Source of the DNA: Agrobacterium sp. RAC06
Lineage (GTDB): Bacteria > Pseudomonadota > Alphaproteobacteria > Rhizobiales > Rhizobiaceae
Reading direction: 5' to 3'
DNA length: 64,000 bases
Assembly (NCBI RefSeq): GCF_001713475.1
Contig: NZ_CP016499.1
Location: forward strand, 2,542,001-2,606,000
Below are positions 26,949-36,375 of this stretch, one piece after another; the first letter of the stretch is position 1, and the number at the start of each line of letters is the position of its first letter. Made by a program: the position numbers and the translations under genes. The notes beneath the pieces are model-generated. The model searched no databases, was not told where the DNA came from, and worked only from the letters and a program-made list of their open reading frames with translations.

Positions 26949-27296
26949 ATGACTACCATCTACGGCATCAAGAATTGCGACACGATGAAGAAGGCGCGCA
27001 TCTGGCTCGAGACCCAAGGCGTGGCGCATGACTTCCACGACTACAAGGCCAAGGGCGTGGATGCGTCGACCCTCGACAGCTGGATCGGCAGGGTCGGCTG
27101 GGAGGTGCTGCTCAACAAGGCCGGTACGACCTTCAAGAAGCTCGACGACGCGCAGAGGCAAGGCCTTGATGCCGCAAAGGCCAAGGCGTTGATGCTGGAG
27201 CAGCCGTCGATGATCAAGCGGCCGGTGCTCGACGTGGATGGCGCGCTTGTCGTCGGCTTCAAGCCCGAGATCTATCAGCAGACCTTCAAAGCCTAA
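26949..27296 (+). CDS. ArsC/Spx/YffB-family thioredoxin-fold protein
   Basis: A 115-residue protein of the arsenate-reductase-related family: MTTIYGIKNCDTMKKARIWLE has a single N-terminal cysteine (C10) instead of the ArsC CX5R site, and the later MIKRPVLDVDGALVVGFKPE is a family hallmark. This subgroup (YffB) lacks shown arsenate reductase activity; a glutathione-dependent thiol reductase is the usual guess. A four-base gap to the next gene marks a shared operon with ybaK. Confidence 0.88.
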   Translation: MTTIYGIKNCDTMKKARIWLETQGVAHDFHDYKAKGVDASTLDSWIGRVGWEVLLNKAGTTFKKLDDAQRQGLDAAKAKALMLEQPSMIKRPVLDVDGALVVGFKPEIYQQTFKA

Positions 27297-27300
27297 TCCC

Positions 27301-27774
27301 ATGGCGAAAACCACCCGCGCCACGCAGTTTCTCGACAAGGCCGGGGTGGCCTATACCACGGCGACCTACGACTACGACCCGAATGCCGAGCGCATCGGGC
27401 TGCAGGCGGCGGAAGCGATCGGCGAGCATCCGTCGCGCGTGTTGAAAACGCTGATGGCGGAACTCGACGGCAAGCCGGTCTGTGTGGTCGTGCCCTCAGA
27501 CAGGGAAGTGTCGATGAAGAAGCTGGCGAGTGCCTTCGGCGGCAAGTCGGCAGCGATGATGAAGCCGGCCAATGCCGAGAAGCTCACCGGCTTCGTGGTC
27601 GGCGGCATCAGCCCGTTCGGTCAGAAGAAACCGGTGCCGACCGCCATCGAGATATCAGTCATGGACGAAGCGCTCGTCTACATGAATGGCGGCCAGCGCG
27701 GGTTGCAGGTGCGGCTCTCGCCGCAGGATGCGTTTGCCGCACTGGGCGCAATTGCGGCGCCGCTGGTGGCTTGA
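27301..27774 (+). CDS. ybaK: Cys-tRNA(Pro)/Cys-tRNA(Cys) deacylase YbaK
   Basis: A 157-residue trans-editing protein that removes wrongly attached cysteine from tRNA(Pro). The conserved lysine used for substrate-assisted hydrolysis is in RVLKTLMAELDGK, and VVVPSDREVSMKKLASAFGGKSAAMM and GGISPFGQKK are family signatures. The start at 27301 lies four bases after the previous stop. An upstream in-frame ATG (27238) overlaps the ArsC-like gene and is not used. Confidence 0.93.
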   Translation: MAKTTRATQFLDKAGVAYTTATYDYDPNAERIGLQAAEAIGEHPSRVLKTLMAELDGKPVCVVVPSDREVSMKKLASAFGGKSAAMMKPANAEKLTGFVVGGISPFGQKKPVPTAIEISVMDEALVYMNGGQRGLQVRLSPQDAFAALGAIAAPLVA

Positions 27775-27846
27775 CACTTGCCCATGGTCTGGACTTCGCC
27801 ATCTTTCCCCTTAAGTCTGGCGTGACAGCCACAACAGGAATACCCC

Positions 27847-29097
27847 ATGACCCTCCCCGATCTCTCCGCCTCCATCGATCCAGTCAAGCTCGACAAACTC
27901 GCCGAGGTGGCGATCAAGGTCGGGTTGCAGCTGCAAAAGGGGCAGGACCTGGTGCTGACGGCCCCGCTCGTCGCCGTGCCGCTTGTCCGCCTGATCACGG
28001 CGCATGCTTACCAAGCAGGCGCTTCGACGGTCACCACCTTCTATTCGGATGAGGAGACGACGCTTGCGCGTTATCGCCATGGTCACGACGCGAGTTTCGA
28101 CCGTGCGCCGAACTGGCTCTATGACGGCATGGCGAAGGCCTATGAAAACGGGGCTGCCCGCCTCGCCATTGCCGGCGACAATCCGCTGCTGCTGTCGCAG
28201 GAAGACCCTGTTAAGGTCGGCCGCGCCAACAAGGCGACCTCGATCGCCTACAAGCCGGCGCTTGAGCATATCTCCAATTTCGACATCAACTGGAACATCT
28301 GCTCCTATCCGAACCCGTCCTGGGCGAAGCTCGTTTTCCCTGACATGCCGATCGAGGAGGCCGTGCGCAAGCTTGCCGATGCGATCTTTGCCGCTTCCCG
28401 CGTCGATCGTGACGATCCCATCGCGGCCTGGGCCGAGCACAATGCGGAACTCAAGAAGCGCTCGACCTGGCTCAACGGCGAGCGGTTCTCAGCGCTGCAT
28501 TTTGCCGGCCCGGGCACGGATCTGACGGTTGGTCTCGCGGACGGCCATGAATGGCATGGCGGCGCTTCAACGGCGAAGAACGGCGTGACCTGCAATCCCA
28601 ACATTCCGACGGAAGAGGTCTTCACCACCCCGCATGCGTTGAAGGTGGAGGGACACGTCTCCTCGACCAAGCCGCTCAGCCATCAGGGCACGCTGATCGA
28701 CAATATCCAGGTGCGCTTCGAAGGTGGTCGGATCGTCGAGGCCAAGGCCTCGAAGGGCGAGGCCGTGCTCAACAAGGTCCTCGACACCGACGATGGCGCG
28801 CGGCGCCTCGGCGAAGTGGCACTGGTGCCGCATTCCTCGCCGATCTCGGCGTCCGGCGTCTTGTTCTACAATACGCTGTTCGACGAAAACGCCTCCTGCC
28901 ATATCGCGCTCGGCCAGTGTTATTCGAAGTGCTTCCTGGATGGCGCCTCACTCAGCCAGGACCAGATCAAGGCGCAGGGCGGCAACTCCTCGCTGATCCA
29001 CATCGACTGGATGATCGGCTCTGACAAAGTGGATATCGATGGCATCCGCGCCGACGGCTCGAAAGTGCCTGTGATGCGTCAAGGCGAATGGGCTTAA
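27847..29097 (+). CDS. M29-family aminopeptidase (thermophilic-type AmpS/PepS)
   Basis: A 416-residue metallo-aminopeptidase of clan MQ. The metal ligands and catalytic residues can be placed: Glu in PTEEVFTTP, the Glu/His/Tyr group in GEVALVPHSSP...CHIALGQCYS and His-Asp in IHIDWMIGS. KLAEVAIKVGLQLQKGQDLVL is the N-terminal family signature. It probably cleaves hydrophobic N-terminal residues in the cytoplasm. A poor AGGAA lies nine bases before the ATG. Confidence 0.92.
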   Translation: MTLPDLSASIDPVKLDKLAEVAIKVGLQLQKGQDLVLTAPLVAVPLVRLITAHAYQAGASTVTTFYSDEETTLARYRHGHDASFDRAPNWLYDGMAKAYENGAARLAIAGDNPLLLSQEDPVKVGRANKATSIAYKPALEHISNFDINWNICSYPNPSWAKLVFPDMPIEEAVRKLADAIFAASRVDRDDPIAAWAEHNAELKKRSTWLNGERFSALHFAGPGTDLTVGLADGHEWHGGASTAKNGVTCNPNIPTEEVFTTPHALKVEGHVSSTKPLSHQGTLIDNIQVRFEGGRIVEAKASKGEAVLNKVLDTDDGARRLGEVALVPHSSPISASGVLFYNTLFDENASCHIALGQCYSKCFLDGASLSQDQIKAQGGNSSLIHIDWMIGSDKVDIDGIRADGSKVPVMRQGEWA

Positions 29098-29107
29098 GAC
29101 CTCCGCC

Positions 29108-30226
29108 TCAGAGGTCGAGGTCGACCCAGAGAGCCGCGTGATCGGAGGCCGCATCCTGCGGCCTCTTCAGTTCCTCATAGGTCTCCCAGCGCTTCGGCCG
29201 CGACCCCGGCCACATGCCGGTGCGGATCACACCGCCCTTTTCCACCTTGTCGAAGAGCTTGGGAGAGAGCAGCAGGTAATCGATCTTGTTGCCGGGATTG
29301 GACAGGCCGTAAGTGCCCTCATAGCCGCCATTGTCGAAGCTCGGATGATCGAAGGCATCGGTCAGGTCGGCAGTCTTCAGCAGGGGGCTCAAGGGATCGC
29401 TGTCGGGCGTATCGTTAAGGTCGCCGATGACAGCGATATGCTCCCAACCCTCGGCAAGCCGCTCCTCGACGATCTCGGCAACACGGCTCGCCTGGGCCTT
29501 GCGGCGGCGGTCGGACTCAACCTTGCCGCCGAAACCCTTGCTCTTGAAGTGGTTGACCATCACCAGCAGCCTATTGCCGCTTGCGGTCGTCACCTCGAAT
29601 TCAGGGCAGTCGCGGGAGAAGATGATGCGGTCGCTGCCATCAGGCAACCGGTCGTCCACATGGCTGCGCATCCGGCCGATCGGGAATAGCGGACCGGACA
29701 TCAGGCCGACATCGATCCCGCGCTCGTCATTGCCATCGATCAGCATCACATGGCGAAACGGGTTGCCCCCGACCGAGGCGAGGATCTCGTCGCTGAAGGC
29801 CTTGAGCACGGGCCGGCTTTCCGCTTCGACCACGCCCAGCGCGTCCGCCTTCAGGTCGCGGACTACGCGTGCCGTGTTGCGCATGGCGTGCTCGTTGATG
29901 GGTTCATCGCGCAGTTCAAGAGAGCCGACCCAATCTGCACGGCCAGATGCGGTGATCTCGATGCCGCCTGTTTTGGGGCGCTTCAGCAGGCCGCCGCGAT
30001 TGCGGCGCAGGATGACGAAGGGACCGGTGTCGCTCTTTTCCATTCCGAGATCGACGATCAGATCCGCCATCTTGCTGCGGTCAGTCGGCGTATAGGTGAC
30101 CTCGCCGAGCAGGGCGTTCAATGCGGCGAATTTCTCAAGAACGGGGCGCCCGTCCTCCCAGGTCTCCAGGTTCATCGCCTTGGCGCGATCGAACAGGTTC
30201 TCGACGTTGTAGACGGCAAGGCGCAT
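29108..30226 (-). CDS. Endonuclease/exonuclease/phosphatase-fold hydrolase
   Basis: A 372-residue EEP-superfamily protein. Catalytic elements: YNVENLF (with Asn/Glu), VEAESRPVL, the HFKSKG strand, IGDLNDTPDSDPL and the terminal SDHAALWVDLDL. The family includes nucleases, sphingomyelinases and lipid phosphatases; there is no signal peptide, so a cytoplasmic nuclease or phosphatase is more likely. The start is the ATG at 30226, preceded by GGGAGGGAG; a GTG three bases before it is too close. Convergent with the aminopeptidase. Confidence 0.88.
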   Translation of the reverse strand: MRLAVYNVENLFDRAKAMNLETWEDGRPVLEKFAALNALLGEVTYTPTDRSKMADLIVDLGMEKSDTGPFVILRRNRGGLLKRPKTGGIEITASGRADWVGSLELRDEPINEHAMRNTARVVRDLKADALGVVEAESRPVLKAFSDEILASVGGNPFRHVMLIDGNDERGIDVGLMSGPLFPIGRMRSHVDDRLPDGSDRIIFSRDCPEFEVTTASGNRLLVMVNHFKSKGFGGKVESDRRRKAQASRVAEIVEERLAEGWEHIAVIGDLNDTPDSDPLSPLLKTADLTDAFDHPSFDNGGYEGTYGLSNPGNKIDYLLLSPKLFDKVEKGGVIRTGMWPGSRPKRWETYEELKRPQDAASDHAALWVDLDL

Positions 30227-30333
30227 CACTCCCTCCCAGGCTCACTGGGAAGGAGTCATATCAGAGATTTGTGATGCGCGCATGTCGCGAGACGTCAGAG
30301 ACTTCCCGCGACTGACACGCAGCCGTATCTTAC

Positions 30334-30687
30334 TCAGCGATAATAGACGATCTTGCCACCGTTAAAGGCGGTCTCGACCCACAAGACGTTCTGCGCGGCA
30401 ATGCCACGGACCTGGAGCGCTGCAGACAGACTCGGATCTTCCGTCACGGCCGCCTGGGCAAGCCGCATGCTGTTGCCGGTGGGGTAGATGACCTGCATCG
30501 GATAGGTATGACGATCGAAGCCGCCGCGATCGACGCGGATCGCGGTGACATTGCCATTATACTGCTTGCCGAAGAGGATTTCGCGGGGCGTCCAGCCGCC
30601 GGCCTCGACATAGGTTGCGGCACCGGCCGGAAGGGCGGCGAAAGTAGCCGCAGCAAGGGCTGCGGCGACGACGAGTTTCTTCATCAT
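30334..30687 (-). CDS. Small exported protein, unknown function
   Basis: 117 residues. A signal peptide runs to about residue 24 (ALPAGA|ATYV). The mature part is a compact aromatic-rich stretch (VEAGGWTPREILFGKQYNGNV, then RVDRGGFDRHTYPMQVIYPTGNS) with no cysteines and no known motif. AAGGAG is placed correctly for the ATG at 30687 (seven bases), not for the ATG at 30693. I cannot assign a family. Confidence 0.75.
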   Translation of the reverse strand: MMKKLVVAAALAAATFAALPAGAATYVEAGGWTPREILFGKQYNGNVTAIRVDRGGFDRHTYPMQVIYPTGNSMRLAQAAVTEDPSLSAALQVRGIAAQNVLWVETAFNGGKIVYYR

Positions 30688-30786
30688 GATCATGCTCCTT
30701 TTCGCCGGACGCTTGGGAGCACATCCGGCTTCATCCGGACATGTGGAGATCGGAAGAATGGTTTTCCAGTATAATCACATCAGCTT

Positions 30787-30808
30787 GATCGGTTGCGCAC
30801 AACCGATC
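30787..30808. terminator. Candidate bidirectional hairpin between two small genes
   Basis: GATCGGTTG (30787-30795) and CAACCGATC (30800-30808) form a perfect 9-bp stem around CGCA. It lies between the small exported gene and the DUF6481 gene. There is no T-run on either strand, so it may be a Rho-dependent end, a processing site or an operator. Confidence 0.45.
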
Positions 30809-30880
30809 GCGGTGACGGAGTGTTCACGTCCGCCGATGCGGGCCGCAGTCTCGCAGCCCGACGAGGGATTATGACTGCAA

Positions 30881-31261
30881 TTAGCCCTGGCGGGCCTTGC
30901 GGGCGGCGTAGCGACGGTCGCGCTCGGCCTTGCGGGCGGCTTCGTCTTCGACAACGCGGCTGATGCGCGATGCTTCCGCGTGTTCGCGGGCGTCCTTCTC
31001 GGCATTTGCCGCAGCGATCGCGGCTTCTTCGCGTTCGCGGGCTTCCTGTTCGGCGCGGATCTTTTCCGCGGCCTTCAGGCGGTCGCGTTCGGCATGGCGC
31101 TTGACGCGCTCTTCGGCACGGGCCGCGCGTTCTGCCATGCGTGCTTCACGCTCAGGATCGGCAGCGGCATGGGCGGCCTTGTAAGCCTGAAGCAGCGCTG
31201 CCTTGGCGTCAGTTGCGGTGGTACGGCGCTCGGCGAGGCCATGGTCTCTCGTAAATTTCAT
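30881..31261 (-). CDS. DUF6481 family protein, charged coiled-coil
   Basis: A 126-residue protein of highly charged Ala/Glu/Arg/Lys composition and almost continuous predicted coiled coil (EREARMAERAARAEERVKRHAER). The start MKFTRDHGLAERRTTATDAKAALLQAYKAAH fits DUF6481, a family found in rhizobia. Function is unknown; the basic, charged nature would allow RNA or nucleoid binding. It lies in a row with a 73-residue protein and cspA and is likely under shared control. Confidence 0.85.
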   Translation of the reverse strand: MKFTRDHGLAERRTTATDAKAALLQAYKAAHAAADPEREARMAERAARAEERVKRHAERDRLKAAEKIRAEQEAREREEAAIAAANAEKDAREHAEASRISRVVEDEAARKAERDRRYAARKARQG

Positions 31262-31288
31262 TGGGGCTCCGATCTCTTGGAACTGGGG

Positions 31289-31510
31289 TCAGGTACGGGC
31301 GCGCTTGGCGACGAGGGCCGCCGTTGCGCTTTCGCGCGCTTCGCGTTCGCGTGTCAGACGGGCTTCGCGCAGGCGCAGCGTCTTCTCGTCACGGGCAGAG
31401 GTAATCGCATCCTGCTCGTCGATCGCGCGACCGCGGGCCAGAAACTGCGACTGCGTCTTCGCAAAGGCGAGTTCGGCGGTCTGGCGCGACTTGGTGAGTT
31501 GCTCGGTCAT
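31289..31510 (-). CDS. Small charged protein, 73 aa, cold-shock-linked
   Basis: A 73-residue protein from ATG 31510, behind AAGGAG. MTEQLTKSRQTAELAFAKTQSQFLARGRAIDEQDAITS is followed by an Arg/Glu/Ala-rich tail (KTLRLREARLTREREARES). The composition resembles the tail of the DUF6481 protein downstream. Its gene is between a cspA terminator and the DUF6481 gene. Function unknown; its repeated association with cspA is recalled from rhizobial genomes. Confidence 0.8.
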   Translation of the reverse strand: MTEQLTKSRQTAELAFAKTQSQFLARGRAIDEQDAITSARDEKTLRLREARLTREREARESATAALVAKRART

Positions 31511-31547
31511 GTCATCTCCTTTCAGGAGGCTTGCCCATGTCGGGCAA

Positions 31548-31578
31548 TAAAAAAAGGCCAGGCTATCTGCCTGACCTT
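31548..31578 (-). terminator. Terminator of cspA
   Basis: On the minus strand AAGGTCAGGC (31578-31569) pairs with GCCTGGCCTT (31563-31554), ten pairs with one G-U, around a five-base loop; a run of T (TTTTTTT, 31553-31547) follows. It ends cspA and lies immediately before the next gene's ribosome site. Confidence 0.9.
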
Positions 31579-31644
31579 CCGTGGGATCTTGCCTTCGACA
31601 GTGCCAGTACATCCGTGGTCAAAGGAAAGCGGATCCCGGATCTA

Positions 31645-31854
31645 TCAGGCTGCCTGCAGGTTGCAGGCCGACATCTTGCCCGACTTGTTGTCGCGCTCCA
31701 TGTCGTAAGCCAGCTTCTGGCCTTCAACGATTTCGCGCATGCCGGAGCGTTCAACTGCCGAGATGTGAACGAATGCGTCCGGGCCGCCGTTGTCAGGCTG
31801 AATGAAGCCGAAGCCCTTGGTGGAATTGAACCATTTTACTGTGCCAGTGGTCAT
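31645..31854 (-). CDS. cspA: Cold-shock protein CspA-like
   Basis: A 69-residue single cold-shock domain: TGTVKWFNSTKGFGFIQPDNGGPDAFVHIS holds RNP1 (KGFGFI) and RNP2 (AFVHI). It binds single-stranded RNA/DNA and acts as an RNA chaperone. AAAGGG precedes ATG 31854. The transcript starts far upstream: a sigma-70 promoter at 31990-32018 predicts a leader of roughly 130 bases, the usual layout for cold-induced csp genes. Confidence 0.95.
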   Translation of the reverse strand: MTTGTVKWFNSTKGFGFIQPDNGGPDAFVHISAVERSGMREIVEGQKLAYDMERDNKSGKMSACNLQAA

Positions 31855-31989
31855 GATGAACCCTTTCATAGCGTAGAGAGTGCCCCAGCGCGGATGCGCT
31901 GTGGAGGTAACGATTTTTGAAAGGAAGGTTCGACAGGGCGCAAATGATGCGCGGTAACCAAAGCTCAGCAAGCAAATATCGATGACCAT

Positions 31990-32018
31990 TAGATAGACGC
32001 GTTTCTAATGAATGTCAA
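31990..32018 (-). promoter_or_regulatory. Sigma-70-type promoter of cspA, overlapping an inverted repeat
   Basis: On the minus strand TTGACA (32018-32013), 17 bases, then TATCTA (31995-31990). It is an excellent match to the consensus. The repeat CATTAGA (31987-31993) and TCTAATG (32004-32010) spans the -10 and spacer, where a repressor could bind. A transcript from about 31984 would carry a ~130-base leader before cspA. Confidence 0.8.
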
Positions 32019-32095
32019 CCATCGGTTTCCATTCCGCCTCAAATCTCAATCAAAAGTGTAATTTGCGCGAATGCAACCGCATCCCGTTTTCTGCA

Positions 32096-32695
32096 TCAAA
32101 TGCTCGCGAAAGCGGCCCTGAGTTTCGCCAGGAAACGCTTGCGCTTTTCATCCGTCGCGCGGTCCATGTCGTGCAGCGCCAGCATGCGAAAATCGACGGA
32201 CTTGGCGCAGAAGGCGGCCACGCCGCGCTTCATGATCCGCCTGACCGGGTTGCCCATGTAGAGATGCACGACCCACCACGGAGAACCGGTCGAGGTCACG
32301 ACCCAGAAGCTACGGATATGGGTCATCAGCGGCACGATGCGTCCGCCGGCCTTGTCATGCTCGAAGGCAACGCCCGGCACGAAGATGCGGTCGATGAAGC
32401 CCTTCATGATGGCCGGCAGATTGAACCACCATTGCGGAAAGACGAGCACGAGACCATCTGCTACCTTCAGTCGCTCGACAATGCCTGAGACGTCTTCCGG
32501 CGGTTGATAGCCCGGCTCCATGTAGGCGGCACGCTCGGCAGCCGCGAGGCGCGGTTCGAAATCCTCGGCGTAGAGGTCGAGCAGATCGACCTGATGGCCC
32601 TTCGCTTCCAGCGTCTCCACCACAGCCCGTGCGGAAGAAGCGGCAAAGCTCTGCGGCAGCGGATGGGCGAGCACGACCAGAAAGCGGCGTGACAT
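32096..32695 (-). CDS. Flavodoxin-2 family NAD(P)H dehydrogenase (MdaB/KefF-like)
   Basis: 199 residues of the NQO1/MdaB/KefF flavodoxin fold. FMN phosphate-binding segment VLAHPLPQSFA, then ADGLVLVFPQWWFNLPAIMKGFIDRIFVPG, the family signature for flavin and NAD(P)H binding. It may reduce quinones or nitroaromatics; the target is unknown. Its ATG overlaps the xseA stop by one base (TGATG), so it is translationally coupled to xseA. Confidence 0.88.
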   Translation of the reverse strand: MSRRFLVVLAHPLPQSFAASSARAVVETLEAKGHQVDLLDLYAEDFEPRLAAAERAAYMEPGYQPPEDVSGIVERLKVADGLVLVFPQWWFNLPAIMKGFIDRIFVPGVAFEHDKAGGRIVPLMTHIRSFWVVTSTGSPWWVVHLYMGNPVRRIMKRGVAAFCAKSVDFRMLALHDMDRATDEKRKRFLAKLRAAFASI

Positions 32696-34305
32696 CAGAA
32701 CAGGCTCCCCTGCCCGGCCGGAGGCTCGCTCTTGCGCGCCGGCCTGGACACGGCGGCTGCGCGGGCCGGCTGCGGGGCCGACGGTTCCGGCGGGGATACA
32801 CCCTCGCCAGCAACGGCATCCACTCGCCCATCGGCGAATTCGATCGCGATCGCCTGGCCATGCGACAGCCCGTCGGCGCGCGAAACCGGGCGATCATTCT
32901 CGTCGCGGATCACGGCATAACCGCGCGCCAGTACGTTCTTGTAGGAGAGTGACTGCAGCACGCGGTCCTGCGACAAGAGTGACTGTCGGGCACGGCGCAG
33001 GTCGTTCATCACGGCGCTGTCGGCACGGCGACCAAGACTTTCCAGCCTGTCCTTCGAGCGCTCCGTCATCGCCTTCAGCCGCGCCGGGACTGCCGTCAAC
33101 GTTGCATCGAAGCGTCCAAGGCGGGCCTTGTTGCGCTCAATCAGCCGCTCGATGACGCGTTCGGCGCGCACGGCATTTTCCGTGAGTTTCTGCTTACGCT
33201 CTACCAGTCGGCGCGCCAGCATGTCGGGCGACAGTTTCGCCGCCGCGCGCTCGAAGCTGCGGCGCTTGTTCATGGTGTTGAGTTCGAGGCTACGCCCGAG
33301 ACCTGCGGCCGCCTCGTCAAAGCGACGACGCGGCAAGGCCAGCAACTGGTCGAGCGAAGGCAGCGCCCGCACGAGGCTGCGCAGGTTCTGGCGACGATTG
33401 TCCATCTGCCTGTTCATGGCGCCAGAGAGCCGGGCAGACAGTGTGGCCACCTGCGCCTCAAGATCGGCCTTCACGGGCACGGCCATTTCGGCCGCCCCCG
33501 TAGGGGTCGGCGCGCGCACATCGGCAGCATAGTCGATCAGCGTCCAGTCGGTTTCGTGGCCGACGGCCGAGATCAGCGGAATGCTGCTCGCAGCCGCCGC
33601 ACGGACCACGGCCTCATCATTGAAACTCCAGAGGTCCTCAAGGCTGCCGCCGCCGCGCGCAACGATCAGCACGTCCGGCCGCGGCATCGGCCCGCCGGGC
33701 TCCAGCGCATTGAAGCCGTGGATGGCATTCGCCACCTCGTCGCCGGAGCCTTCGCCCTGAACCTTGACCGGCCAGACCAGCACATGCACCGGAAAACGGT
33801 CCGAGATGCGGTGCAGGATATCGCGGATAACGGCACCGGTCGGCGAGGTGACGACGCCGATCACCTTCGGTAGGAAGGGCAGGAGCTGCTTGCGCGCGGG
33901 GTCGAACAGGCCCTCGGCCGTAAAGCGGCGCTTACGCTCCTCGATCAGGGCCATCAGGGCGCCTGCACCGGCCGGCTCCATCTGCTCGATGACGATCTGG
34001 TATTTCGACGAACCCGGGAAGGTCGTGACCTTGCCGGTGGCGATCACCTCCATGCCCTCTTCCGGGCGATATTTCAGCTTGGAAAAGGAGCCCTTCCAGA
34101 TCACCGCATCAATGCGCGCCTTGTCGTCCTTCAGGCTGAAATAGGCATGGCCCGAGGAATGCGGTCCGCGATAACCGGAGATTTCACCGCGTACCCGCAC
34201 ATGGTCGAAGGATGTTTCGATGGTACGCTTGATCGAGCCCGAAAGCTCCGAAACGGAAAATTCGGTGAGGTTCGTCGGCGAATCGTTGTCGAAGAAATTG
34301 CTCAT
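32695..34305 (-). CDS. xseA: Exodeoxyribonuclease VII large subunit XseA
   Basis: The large subunit of exonuclease VII, which degrades single-stranded DNA. 536 residues: an N-terminal OB-fold ([35 protein letters not shown]), the catalytic domain with [15 protein letters not shown] and [30 protein letters not shown] [15 protein letters not shown], and a long coiled coil. The tail (about 60 residues, Pro/Ala-rich) is longer than in E. coli, as usual in rhizobia. xseB is not in this window. Confidence 0.95.
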   Translation of the reverse strand: MSNFFDNDSPTNLTEFSVSELSGSIKRTIETSFDHVRVRGEISGYRGPHSSGHAYFSLKDDKARIDAVIWKGSFSKLKYRPEEGMEVIATGKVTTFPGSSKYQIVIEQMEPAGAGALMALIEERKRRFTAEGLFDPARKQLLPFLPKVIGVVTSPTGAVIRDILHRISDRFPVHVLVWPVKVQGEGSGDEVANAIHGFNALEPGGPMPRPDVLIVARGGGSLEDLWSFNDEAVVRAAAASSIPLISAVGHETDWTLIDYAADVRAPTPTGAAEMAVPVKADLEAQVATLSARLSGAMNRQMDNRRQNLRSLVRALPSLDQLLALPRRRFDEAAAGLGRSLELNTMNKRRSFERAAAKLSPDMLARRLVERKQKLTENAVRAERVIERLIERNKARLGRFDATLTAVPARLKAMTERSKDRLESLGRRADSAVMNDLRRARQSLLSQDRVLQSLSYKNVLARGYAVIRDENDRPVSRADGLSHGQAIAIEFADGRVDAVAGEGVSPPEPSAPQPARAAAVSRPARKSEPPAGQGSLF

Positions 34306-34371
34306 GCCCCTTCCCTAGCGGAAAACGGGGCCAAGATCAGCCCAAAGCACCCGTCATCAAGCGCTTTCCGC

Positions 34372-36204
34372 TCACGGCAGGTCCACCCGGTAAATCTGCA
34401 TCCCGGAGGCGCCTTCGATGGGCACGGGCCTGAGATAAGCAGGCACCTCCCCCTTCATCATGCCGGCATAGAGCCCGTCGACTTTCGTCGACGCGATGTT
34501 TTGTGTAGGCGTGAGATCCGGGCAGAAGACGAGGATCGTCGCCCCGGCGCCGCGCAGGAAGGCGGCTGCCTCCTCCGGCTCGGCCAGCCCCACATGCAGT
34601 TCCGTCAGCATGCCACCCTGATTGCGGTGGTAGGGGCCGGACAGGACTCGGTGGCGGGTGAAACGCAGAATTTCCGGGCCCAGATCCACAGCCGCGACTA
34701 CCACGCCGTCCGGCAGGCTGTTCAGGGTCGCAAATCCTGCCGGCGCGTCACAGGCCGGCTTGGCCCCAGCCATGGTGGCCGGTGTCTGGGCAAGCCCCTT
34801 CATCCGGTTGGTTACACCTGCCGTTCCCTCGACGAAGAGCACGCCGAACAGCGCCCAGGCGCTCGGCACGGACAAGAAGGCAGCGAGCGCAAAAAGCAGG
34901 CCCGTGCCAAGCTGCTGCGGCTCCTCGCGCGCCTTGCGCCTCAGTTCGCCGATCAAAAGCGCCAGCGGCGGGATGGCGAGCAAATTGGCGAAAATCGCCC
35001 CGCGCACCTGAACCAGCGCAATAACGAAAGAAACCGCGATCAGACCGAGCATGATTGCGTGGCTGCGGATCCGGTCACCATTGACGATGCGTAACAGGCA
35101 GACGCCAATGGCGAAGAAACCGACGGCGTAGAAGCCTCCGAAGGCTGCGGGGTCCTTGGCGAGTTGATCGATGAAGGACTGGGCCTCGATAACGCCGGAA
35201 AGCCAGAGCGTGTGCAGCAGCGGATCGAGTTCGTTCAGCGGGTTCTGCAGGCATTGCGGCGCGATCGTCACGGTGCCGGCCAGCACCAGGGCGCCGGTCA
35301 CGCCGATCGCCGCAATCCGCAACCGACGATCGCCCATGCCCGGAAGCTGCGTGGCAACGAAGAGGGACGCGGCTCCGATGCCGACCACGGCATAGAAGCC
35401 GACCGAAAGGCTGTCGCAGGTCACCACCGCATACTGGACCGATGGCACGGTGGCGAAGAACATGGCAGACAGGCTGACAAGAAGCGTCAGGGAGAAGGCG
35501 CGCGCGGCCCTCGCATAAACCTCACCCTCGAGCGCCCATAGGATGCCGACGGTGGCACAGACGGTCGCCACCAGGGGCGTGGTCTCGGCGCCGATGGCGA
35601 TCGCGAGTGCAGCAGCGAGGCCCGCAAGCGCATGGCCAACGAGCCCACGGGCCGGATCGACCAGCCCCGCAGCCATGGTCGCGACCAGGACCAGCTGGAC
35701 ATTGTGGTGATCGATCGAGCCCGGCAGGAAGCGGTTTCCGGTGACGACGAAGACCGCCGTCAGCATCAGTGCCAGATGCATGGTGACATCATCGCCCATG
35801 CGGCGGGCGGCGACGGCGACCGCTGCCATCAGCGGCAAGATCAGAAGGAAAGGCCAGACGATCAGCGCCAGCGCCTCGGCCTGTTGCATCGGCACCAACT
35901 GGGCGAATAGGCGGATCAGCAGCGCGATCGGCAGATCGATCAGGCGGGACCAGTGCATCAGCGTGCCGCCATCAAGCCCCAGCCGATACTGTGTGACGTC
36001 GAACCAGGACTGACCGGCAAGCAGATCACGCACCTGCACGAGCCGCAGGACATCGTCGTTGTCGGCTCCGACATAGTCGCTCGCGGCCGGCAGGTTGAGC
36101 GCAGCCAGCACCGCCATGGTCACGATACCGTAAACCAGCGTCCAGAGAAGGAGCGGGCGCGGCGCCCGGGCTCTCGACGCGCCAGGCAGGGTGATGTCGG
36201 CCAT
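34372..36204 (-). CDS. Multi-span membrane protein, probable GT-C glycosyltransferase
   Basis: 610 residues with roughly 11-13 membrane spans and a soluble C-terminal domain of about 150 residues. The first outer loop carries GADNDDVLRLVQVRDLLAGQ, an acidic motif located as in GT-C enzymes such as STT3/ArnT/PMT, followed by MHWSRLIDLPIALL; SIDHHNVQLVL lies in a later loop. These suggest a polyprenyl-phosphate-sugar-dependent transferase, but no family name is certain. It is divergent from the GT2 gene and next to flippase-like genes, which supports the idea. GGAGG is 11 bases before the ATG. Confidence 0.75.
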   Translation of the reverse strand: MADITLPGASRARAPRPLLLWTLVYGIVTMAVLAALNLPAASDYVGADNDDVLRLVQVRDLLAGQSWFDVTQYRLGLDGGTLMHWSRLIDLPIALLIRLFAQLVPMQQAEALALIVWPFLLILPLMAAVAVAARRMGDDVTMHLALMLTAVFVVTGNRFLPGSIDHHNVQLVLVATMAAGLVDPARGLVGHALAGLAAALAIAIGAETTPLVATVCATVGILWALEGEVYARAARAFSLTLLVSLSAMFFATVPSVQYAVVTCDSLSVGFYAVVGIGAASLFVATQLPGMGDRRLRIAAIGVTGALVLAGTVTIAPQCLQNPLNELDPLLHTLWLSGVIEAQSFIDQLAKDPAAFGGFYAVGFFAIGVCLLRIVNGDRIRSHAIMLGLIAVSFVIALVQVRGAIFANLLAIPPLALLIGELRRKAREEPQQLGTGLLFALAAFLSVPSAWALFGVLFVEGTAGVTNRMKGLAQTPATMAGAKPACDAPAGFATLNSLPDGVVVAAVDLGPEILRFTRHRVLSGPYHRNQGGMLTELHVGLAEPEEAAAFLRGAGATILVFCPDLTPTQNIASTKVDGLYAGMMKGEVPAYLRPVPIEGASGMQIYRVDLP

Positions 36205-36375
36205 GCTTCGTCAAACCTCCAAGTCCGCCTCGATCGTTTCCTTGCAAAGAAACGACCGGCAGACCGTATTTCAAAGACTGCTCTTCTCCGAAACCTAGCC
36301 TTAACCTTCTCAAGAAATAGTAAAACCAATGGTGGCCGAAGGCTGCCCGAACCCCAGCGCTTTGAGCAGGTCCCG

